From: Clostridia bacterium | GTDB taxonomy: Bacteria > Bacillota > Clostridia > Oscillospirales > CAG-272 | DNA length: 10,844 nt | Assembly (NCBI GenBank): GCA_900769475.1 | Contig: CAAGGQ010000202.1 | Span: 1 to 10,844 of the forward strand | Direction of reading: 5' to 3' | In this document: piece by piece, positions 1 through 5,700 of the stretch | Numbering within the stretch: position 1 is the first letter of the stretch | Layout: each line of letters starts with the position of its first letter | Translations under genes and position numbers: made by a program | The notes under the pieces: model-generated | What the model was told of the DNA's origin: nothing | Seen by the model: the letters and a program-made list of their open reading frames with translations, nothing else | Databases searched by the model: none

Positions 1-462
1 ACCAATGCCGGGAGCCTGGAGCCAGAAGGCGGCGTGCCAGCCATCCTTTTTGGGCAGGCGGCAACGAATCTCGTAGTAGCCGTACTTATGCAGGAATTTG
101 GGGGGCTTGATCTCACCAAAGGGCCAGAATTTGTTCTTGTTGTCGGGCTCGGCGGGCTTATCAAAGGTAAGGGAGCCGGTTTGCAGGTGGGCAGAGTAGA
201 AATCGTCGCCCTTGCGCACCAGGTGGATCTTCAGGGTGTCGTCGCTGACCTCCACGCCCTCCTTGCTGAAGGTAGGGGACTCGTAACCCCAGAAGTGCAG
301 ACGGTAGTCCCACTTGTTCTCGTCCAGCGCGGTGCCTTCAAATTCGTCGTTCCACACCATCTTCCACTGCTTGCCCTTGGGAAGATAGCTGGCCGCCTTG
401 GCTTCCACGGGGTAGGATTTCTCCATACCCACGTCCTTTAATTCGGTATCCACAAATGCCAT
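1..462 (-). CDS. Glycoside hydrolase family 16 enzyme, N-terminal part (C-terminus outside window)
   Basis: The 154 visible residues begin with ATG at 460-462, preceded by AAGGAGG (468-474) at 5-base spacing. Residues 36-51 read VWNDEFEGTALDENKW, the classic entry strand of GH16 endo-beta-glucanases and related laminarinase, lichenase or carrageenase-type enzymes. Further on come a GYYEIRCRLP strand and WHAAFWLQAPG near residues 140-152, which in this family lie just before the catalytic ExDxE strand. That strand falls outside the window, so activity and substrate cannot be judged. GH16 enzymes cleave beta-1,3, beta-1,4 or galactan links with retention. There is no signal peptide: the N-terminus (MAFVDTELKDVG) is polar, so the protein looks cytoplasmic unless exported in another way. 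It is divergent from the AraC-type regulator at 645, its likely controller. Family call is firm, substrate is not. Confidence 0.9.
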   Translation of the reverse strand, partial: MAFVDTELKDVGMEKSYPVEAKAASYLPKGKQWKMVWNDEFEGTALDENKWDYRLHFWGYESPTFSKEGVEVSDDTLKIHLVRKGDDFYSAHLQTGSLTFDKPAEPDNKNKFWPFGEIKPPKFLHKYGYYEIRCRLPKKDGWHAAFWLQAPGIG

Positions 463-489
463 AATAACCTCCTTGTGATAACTGATGGA

Positions 490-518
490 TTGACAGATCC
501 GGTATTTTGTGCTATACT
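490..518 (+). promoter_or_regulatory. Sigma-A promoter for the araC-type gene
   Basis: TTGACA (490-495), a 17-base spacer, then TATACT (513-518). This is one base off consensus. Transcription should start near 525 and give a leader of about 120 bases before the GTG start at 645. It runs straight through the opposing promoter at 534-562. Confidence 0.8.
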
Positions 519-533
519 GATTTCAACATCTTT

Positions 534-562
534 ATGATACCATGTTTTTTCTGCGAAAACAA
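534..562 (-). promoter_or_regulatory. Probable promoter for the GH16 gene
   Basis: Read on the minus strand: TTGTTT (557-562), a 17-base spacer, then TATCAT (534-539). The -10 box is good (5/6) but the -35 box is weak (3/6), as is common for promoters that need an activator. Start would be near 527, leaving about 65 bases to the GH16 ATG. The weak -35 fits activation by the neighbouring AraC-type protein, but no operator is proven here. Confidence 0.5.
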
Positions 563-630
563 GTCCTATTTCTGTGATTTTCGCCCTATATTTTTATAAA
601 AAACTACGATTTTTACATTTTTGCGTAAGA

Positions 631-636
631 AAGGAG
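631..636 (+). promoter_or_regulatory. Ribosome binding site that fixes the GTG start of the AraC-type gene
   Basis: AAGGAG lies 8 bases before GTG (645-647). An in-frame TTG at 621 would put this site inside the coding region and has no ribosome binding site of its own, so GTG at 645 is preferred. Confidence 0.8.
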
Positions 637-644
637 ACCGCCCC

Positions 645-1472
645 GTGCAGCTACCCGAGATCAACATTTTGGAAAAAGGCGCCTGGCGCCCGAAATTTTC
701 CCTGGATCGCACCCCGTTGCGTTTTGTTTTGTGCTACGAACTGGAGATCCTCCACGAAGCCGACGGCATGGCGGTGATCAATGGGGAAGAGATCGATTGC
801 TTTGAAGGGCGCGTAATTTTTGCCAAGCCGGGAGATCTGCGCTATTCCAGCAGCCCAAGCAAGCGAGCCTTTCATCGGGATTTCATCCGCTTTGAGGTGG
901 TCAGGGATCCCGGGGGACTCCTGGAAGGAATGTTGAAAAAAATGCCTACGGCCTACTGTTTGGATGACCGGCTGTGTGCTCTGTGGGATCGGTTTATGGA
1001 TTGCTCCCGCCGCTCCAAGGAGGACCTAACCCGCATGCAAGCCGACCTGGCGTTGCTCCAAGTGCTCTTTTATCTTTCCGAGCAATCGGGGAACGGAACC
1101 TATCGGGTCAAGCTTCCCTCATCCCACCAGCAAGCGCTGTTCCGCGCCATCGTTTACATGCAGGAGCACCTTGCCGAAAACGTGGAAGTCAGCCACATTG
1201 CCCAAGCCATCGGCTACAGCACCTCCCACTTCAGCCACCTCTTCAAAAGCTACACCAAATCCACCCCCTATGCCTATTATCTCTCCCTTCGTCTCAAGGA
1301 AGCGCGGCACCTTCTCCTCAACACCTCCATGAATATCTCGGAGATCTCCTCCGCCCTCGCCTTTGAAAACGTGGGGAAATTCAGCGCCTCCTTCAAGCGC
1401 TTCTACGGCATCTCCCCCACCCACTTCCGCAAAACCTTCGACCCCTCCACCTTTGTGATCGAAGAGTTTTAA
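645..1472 (+). CDS. AraC/XylS-family transcriptional regulator
   Basis: A 275-residue protein starting at GTG 645, the usual length for this family. Residues about 1-90 are a cupin-like sensor region, with a KPGDLRYSSS turn and a following beta strand (HRDFIRFEV). Residues about 165-264 are the two-helix-turn-helix DNA-binding domain. The first helix pair is around 181-202 (VEVSHIAQAIGYSTSHFSHL). The second is around 230-256, with the family signature FENVGKFSASFKRFYGISP, followed by THFRK. Such proteins bind a small ligand, often a sugar, through the N-terminal domain and activate adjacent genes. It lies head to head with the GH16 gene, so control of that gene is the natural inference. The ligand cannot be read from the sequence. 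No U-rich terminator follows; a structured repeat begins 19 bases after the stop. Confidence 0.93.
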   Translation: MQLPEINILEKGAWRPKFSLDRTPLRFVLCYELEILHEADGMAVINGEEIDCFEGRVIFAKPGDLRYSSSPSKRAFHRDFIRFEVVRDPGGLLEGMLKKMPTAYCLDDRLCALWDRFMDCSRRSKEDLTRMQADLALLQVLFYLSEQSGNGTYRVKLPSSHQQALFRAIVYMQEHLAENVEVSHIAQAIGYSTSHFSHLFKSYTKSTPYAYYLSLRLKEARHLLLNTSMNISEISSALAFENVGKFSASFKRFYGISPTHFRKTFDPSTFVIEEF

Positions 1473-1490
1473 AGAGAGAGAAAGGGAAGG

Positions 1491-1562
1491 GGGAGTTTCG
1501 CGCTCTGCGGAGCGCGACCAAGGCTACGCGCCTTGGTCGTTGCCCGCAGGCGACGAAATCCC
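1491..1562. repeat. Cloverleaf inverted-repeat element (four-way junction)
   Basis: Seventy-two bases that fold almost completely. An outer stem pairs 1491-1500 with 1554-1562 (one bulged G at 1495). Inside are three hairpins with almost no unpaired bases between them: 1501-1514 (CGCTC/GAGCG, loop TGCG), 1515-1539 (CGACCAAGG/CCTTGGTCG, 7-base loop, perfect 9-bp stem) and 1540-1553 (5 bp with one G-T pair, loop CGCA). There is no U tract, so it is not an ordinary terminator, though it could slow polymerase or protect a 3' end. It resembles dispersed intergenic palindromic elements (REP/BIME or MITE-like). Copy number elsewhere in the genome is unknown. The fold can form on either strand. Confidence 0.75.
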
Positions 1563-1584
1563 ACCCGCCCACACAAAAAAACAG

Positions 1585-1613
1585 TTGACAAACCGAATCG
1601 GGTCTGTTATAAT
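1585..1613 (+). promoter_or_regulatory. Perfect consensus sigma-A promoter for the collagen-like lipoprotein gene
   Basis: TTGACA (1585-1590), a 17-base spacer, TATAAT (1608-1613). All twelve hexamer bases match. Transcription should begin near 1620, with a leader of about 24 bases. Confidence 0.92.
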
Positions 1614-1643
1614 GAAAAAAAAGAGCAAAGGAGAAATTCCAAG

Positions 1644-2243
1644 ATGAAGCGTAGAATGTTAGCGATTTTCGTATTATGTATTGCGTTGATGCTGCCGTTG
1701 GTTTCCTGCGGAGAGGCTGACCTGCCCGCGTTTTCGGTAGATGCGGAGGGCAATTTGGTTGCCGATTACGGTGACGGAAACGTAGAGATCCTGGGGAACG
1801 TAAGACCCAAGGACGCGGTAGGAATCTCCAAGACCGAGGTCGACGACAAGGGCGAGCTGATCGTTACTTACACCGACGGAACCACGGCCAATCTGGGCAA
1901 GGTGACGGGCGCGGACGGCGCCAAGGGTGATAAGGGCGATAAGGGCGACAAAGGCGACACGGGCGCCAAGGGCGACACCGGAGCCACCGGCGCGGACGGC
2001 GTTGGCATCGTTGGCATCACCATCAACGAGGGTTGCCTCATCGTAACCCTGAGCAACAGCGAGATTTTGAACCTGGGCAAGGTGACCGGCGAGAACGGTC
2101 GCGGCATTCAGGCCATCACCAGGAGCGGCGAGAACTGGATCATTACCTATACCGACGGCACCACGGGCACCGTGGAATCCACCTCCTTTGACGTGACCGA
2201 GGATACCGAGAGCGGCTTTTCGCCTCTGCTTCCCATTGATTGA
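1644..2243 (+). CDS. Small lipoprotein with collagen-like Gly-X-Y stretch and beta-hairpin repeats
   Basis: 199 residues from ATG 1644, with AAAGGAG at 1627-1633. An in-frame upstream start near 1533 would overlap the promoter and is rejected. Residues 1-22 are a lipoprotein signal: KRR, a hydrophobic core, then LVSC with lipidated Cys22. The mature protein should sit on the outer face of the membrane. Four related short repeats follow the pattern (G)xLxVTYTDGTTxNLGxVxG: about residues 32-53 (degenerate), 61-88, 121-148 and 154-178. A collagen-like run of GDK, GAK and GDT triplets (residues 89-121, about eleven triplets) separates repeats two and three. This design is common in Clostridia surface proteins of unknown role and probably makes a trimeric stalk. 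The C-terminus (ESGFSPLLPID) has no sortase motif or membrane anchor. No terminator lies before the next gene, so the two may be cotranscribed. Confidence 0.9.
   Translation: MKRRMLAIFVLCIALMLPLVSCGEADLPAFSVDAEGNLVADYGDGNVEILGNVRPKDAVGISKTEVDDKGELIVTYTDGTTANLGKVTGADGAKGDKGDKGDKGDTGAKGDTGATGADGVGIVGITINEGCLIVTLSNSEILNLGKVTGENGRGIQAITRSGENWIITYTDGTTGTVESTSFDVTEDTESGFSPLLPID
1908..2006 (+). repeat. Gly-X-Y coding repeat inside the lipoprotein gene
   Basis: About eleven 9-base units coding Gly-Asp-Lys, Gly-Ala-Lys, Gly-Asp-Thr and similar triplets. Near-identical units such as GGCGATAAG/GGCGACAAA make this stretch prone to slippage, so length variation between strains is plausible. Confidence 0.85.
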
Positions 2244-2261
2244 TCCCCGCCGTATTGGAAT

Positions 2262-2290
2262 TTGACGTGTATCTCATAGAGATATCAAAT
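2262..2290 (+). promoter_or_regulatory. Weak possible promoter with an inverted repeat, upstream of the zinc-ribbon gene
   Basis: TTGACG (2262-2267) is followed 17 bases later by TCAAAT, a poor -10. Within the spacer, TATCTC-ATA-GAGATA (2270-2284) is a perfect 6-bp inverted repeat that could be an operator or a small RNA hairpin. It lacks a U tract. Read-through from the promoter at 1585 may be enough for the downstream gene. Confidence 0.25.
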
Positions 2291-2307
2291 AAAGGGAGGA
2301 ATAAATT

Positions 2308-2523
2308 ATGGCACTCATTCGTTGCGCGGAATGTAACCGCGAGGTTTCCAGCGTAGCCAGTCAATGCCCGCATTGCGGCTACTACGTACGCTCGATCTGT
2401 GATAAATGCAGATACCTTTCCTACGATAGCGGTGTTCCGGATTGTCCGGTGCGCGGCATCGACGTCAGCCCAAATCAAAGAGCCTGTCTGAAATTCCGTC
2501 CGGAGGAACCCTGGTGGAACTGA
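2308..2523 (+). CDS. Small zinc-ribbon protein with eight cysteines
   Basis: 71 residues from ATG 2308, with GGGAGGA at 2294-2300. The first half, C6xxC9 and C20PHC23G, is a standard zinc-ribbon of the kind found in small Clostridia proteins and at the N-termini of membrane proteins. Four further cysteines follow (C31xxC34, C46, C60), enough for a second metal site. The C46-to-C60 part (PDCPVRGIDVSPNQRACLKF) is less common; a high-potential role cannot be assigned. There is no signal peptide or membrane helix, so it should be cytoplasmic. Such proteins usually bind zinc and may act in protein or nucleic-acid contacts; the true function is unknown. It follows the lipoprotein gene by 64 bases and is closed by the terminator at 2569. 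Confidence 0.85.
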   Translation: MALIRCAECNREVSSVASQCPHCGYYVRSICDKCRYLSYDSGVPDCPVRGIDVSPNQRACLKFRPEEPWWN

Positions 2524-2568
2524 ACGGGTGTTCCGGCGTTGTATTTTTTCGCAAATAACAGTATTTCT

Positions 2569-2606
2569 AAAGGTCGGTACGGCGTTTTCCCGTACCGACC
2601 TTTTTT
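2569..2606 (+). terminator. Strong rho-independent terminator
   Basis: A perfect 14-bp stem (2569-2582 with 2590-2603, core GGTCGGTACGG/CCGTACCGACC), a 7-base loop, and six T at 2601-2606. It ends the lipoprotein/zinc-ribbon unit, 45 bases after the stop codon. The 110 bases that follow are AT-rich with no gene. Confidence 0.93.
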
Positions 2607-2677
2607 GCTTGATTCTCAAAGAAAAAAGTCCTTTCTTTTTTACCAAAAATGAAATTCGGTTTTTAGTCAAATCGCCA

Positions 2678-2708
2678 AAAAGGAACCCCGGGGTGGGTTT
2701 CTTTTTTT
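2678..2708 (+). terminator. Second, weaker terminator-like hairpin
   Basis: Stem AAGGAACCC/GGGTTTCTT with one G-T pair, a 6-base loop (2689-2694) and seven T at 2702-2708. It lies 8 bases before the next -35 box, so it would insulate the large lipoprotein gene from read-through. Confidence 0.6.
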
Positions 2709-2715
2709 GATTCCC

Positions 2716-2744
2716 TTGACATCTTTTTTTCGTTCTGCTATAAT
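2716..2744 (+). promoter_or_regulatory. Perfect consensus sigma-A promoter of the first large lipoprotein gene
   Basis: TTGACA (2716-2721), a 17-base T-rich spacer ending CTGC, TATAAT (2739-2744). Start near 2751 leaves a leader of about 30 bases with AAAGGA at 2767-2772. The promoter and leader closely match those at 6934-7001. Confidence 0.93.
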
Positions 2745-2781
2745 CATAGGGTAGAAATTTTTTAGGAAAGGATTTCAAGAG

Positions 2782-5700
2782 ATGAAAAAAATAATTTCTA
2801 TTTTGCTGTTGTGCGCCATGATGCTCTCTATGCTGGCATCCTGCGGTATGCAACAGGGATCTATTGAGCTTGGACGCTACGAGCTGGAGGAGGACCTCTT
2901 CTCCAACGTGGCATACGCGGGTGAGACTGCCTGGAACGGTAGCTCCGATACCTCCTGGTATACGAGCAACCCCTCGGCTTCCACCTTTTATCTTTCGGAC
3001 GGTGCCGATCTGAAGGGCTTTATCGAGCTCGTATATGCATCCTCCGGCGCGGTGGACTTTGAAGGAAAGACCATCGAGCTGAAAAAGGACATCAACCTGG
3101 GCGACAAAACCTGGTCGATTCCCGAATCGAGCAATTACTTCAAGGGCACCTTCGATGGTAAGGGCCACGAGATCGGCGGCTTTAAGCTGACGGCTACCGT
3201 CGGCAGACAGTCGGTGCTGGGTTCCATTGGCGGCAACGCCACGGTTAAGAACCTGCGCGTAGAATCGGGCAGCATCACCATCAACGCCTCCGCCACCGCC
3301 GTTGGCGTAGCAGAGGTCATTGGCTGCGTTATTACCGAAAAAGGCAAAACGGTTACCGTTTCCGGCGTAGAGGCCGGCGGCACCATCAAAATGAGCAGCT
3401 CCTCCAAAAGCGTGACCTACGTGGGCGGCGTGATCGGCATCGTTCGCGGTAAGGGTTCGATCGTGATCGAAAACTGCAACTCCTCCGCCACCATCAACTC
3501 CACCAAGAGCTACGTGGCAGGCATTCTCGGCGGCACCGAGGACGGTGTTACCGGCGTTACCGTAAAGGGCTGTAACAACTTTGGCAAGATCACTGCGGCC
3601 AACAACGTGGCCGGCATCGTGGGCTCGCTGAACAGCGGAACCATCGACGTGGTCATCGAGAACTGCGTCAACTACGGCGCGGTTACCATCCTCGAGAGCT
3701 CCAGCAACGGCCAGGCCGCCGGTATTCTGGCGCACTTTGACGGTACCAACGGCAGCCTTACCGTAACCGGCTGTAAGAACTCGGGCAACCTCACCTACAC
3801 AGGTCTGAAGAATGGCGGCGCGTGGATGGGCGGTATTGTTGGTTACGTTTACGGCACCGGCTCCACCCAGATCGGCTCCGTGACCCTGCGGGACTGTGAA
3901 AACACCGGCCTGCTGGTGGCCAACCGTACCTCCGGCGGTATTGCCGGCTTCATTCAGCGTTGCAACACCGTGGTCATTGAAAACTGCAAGGTCAACGCAT
4001 CCCTCAGCTTTAACATCGTGCACACCGGCAACTTCTTCGTAGGCGGCCTGGTGGGCATTCTCCACACCAACAGCAGCACCGAGGCCAAAATTACCGGCTG
4101 TAGCGTGACCGGTAAGCTGAAGATCTACGAGCCTCAGGCCGCTGCAACCTACACCGGTGGTCTGTTCGGCGCCCTCCGCTCCAGTAAGGTCGCCATTTCC
4201 GATTGCTCCATCGATCTGGAATTCTCCAGAGAGGAATGTGAGGAGGATGATGTGGTGATGGTTGCCATTGGTGTCAACGAGAATAACACGGCCACCTTTA
4301 CCACCAACAACGTGACCTACAAATTCCATAACGGCGTGGCATCGGCCGAGAACTTCCTGATCCTGGAGAGCGACACCACTGTGTTCAAGCCTCTGGGCCA
4401 GCAGTTCCGTAAGAATGCCGACGGCACCTACGATCTGCGCTTTGTATTCGGTATCGTTCACTACCAGGTGGGTGACACTCTGGTGGGCGTATACCAGACC
4501 CTGCGGGAACTGGGAACCGAGGTCAAGGTGACCGAAAAGACCGAGACGAGCACCACCGTGCTGACCAACATCAAGGGTGGGGACACCGAGTATGATCCCG
4601 CCACCTACGGTTGCAAGTACTTCTACACCACCACCTTCCAGAGCATTCCCGCCGATCAGCTGGAATTCGTAACCCTGGGAACCTACACCGTGGTTTACTT
4701 CAAGAACGCCATTCTGGATCTGACTCCCTTTGCCAAGGTGGCCGCCGACCGCGATCCCACCGTCAGCATAGGCATCTCCAATTTTGTAAACCATCCCGAT
4801 ACCTACACCTTTGAGATCAAGGATTTCTCCTCCTTCCTGCCCGAAAAATTCCAAAACGTGCAGGGAATTCTGAGCAAGTATAACGTGACCTACAATCCCG
4901 CATCGGGTGTGGGTTGCCAACAGTACCTGCAGCTGGGCAGCAACGATCAGTACGTGCTGCAAAAGAACTGCACCTGCGGCGGTACCACCTGTAAGGCCGG
5001 CTGGGGCTCCACCGGTGCCATAGCCTACAAGAAAAACGCCAGCATGCCTTACCATTACTACATCGATACTGCCACCTACGAGAACTCCAAGTACTTCGGC
5101 AAGGCCCTGGATCGCTACGAGGCCTACCACACCTGGAGCTTTGAGGTAGCCGAGGATGGCTACTACGAGTTCTGCTTCCGCATCCGTCTCAACGGCTCCG
5201 AGGGCGGAACCCAGACCCGCTATGCTTTGGTACAGTTCGACGATGAGTCCTACAGCGAGCAAACCGAGTTTTATTACAATGTTGTGGTACGTGACGGTAC
5301 CCTGCGTGACAATGCGGACAATCACGACTCCTATCTGACCAACTACGGCAAATACCTCACCAAGGGGACCCACACCATCACCTTCCGTTGCCCCTACGAT
5401 GCCGAGGATGTGAACAAGAACATCAGCTTCCACATCCGTGACATCTACGTGGTCAAGGGCGCGGCCGAGCCTTCTCAGGCCGACATTCCCATGCTGGACG
5501 GCGCGATCCTGTACGACGGAAACTTTGACAGCACCTGCACCTACGTGCTGGATGACACCACCAAGAAGACTCTGGACACTTACCGCCAGAAGCTGGAGGC
5601 CGCAGGCTACGTGCTCCGCGAGGATCGCACCACCGAGTACAAGACCAGCTCCTTCGACACCGAAAACCACAAGCAGAACACGCCTCTGTACAACAGCTTC

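Noticed and set aside
621..644. Upstream TTG start for the AraC-type gene
   Set aside because: The only good ribosome binding site (631-636) lies after it and is properly spaced for GTG 645.
1491..1562. A tRNA or tRNA-like gene, because of the cloverleaf fold
   Set aside because: The arms do not have tRNA sizes. There is no 7-base anticodon loop on a 5-bp stem in the middle arm, no T-loop GTTCRANNC, and no variable region or discriminator plus CCA.
1533..1643. N-terminal extension of the collagen-like lipoprotein
   Set aside because: It would cover the perfect promoter at 1585-1613 and part of the cloverleaf, and it would bury the lipoprotein signal 37 residues into the protein.
2620..2641. 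A/T-run hairpin between the two terminators upstream of copy A
   Set aside because: The pairing is only A-run against T-run with little GC, as expected in AT-rich spacer DNA, so it is not counted as a separate terminator.
3460..4224. CRISPR array or DNA satellite suggested by regular repeats
   Set aside because: The periodicity is in the protein (beta-helix rungs). Unit length varies and DNA repeats are not identical.
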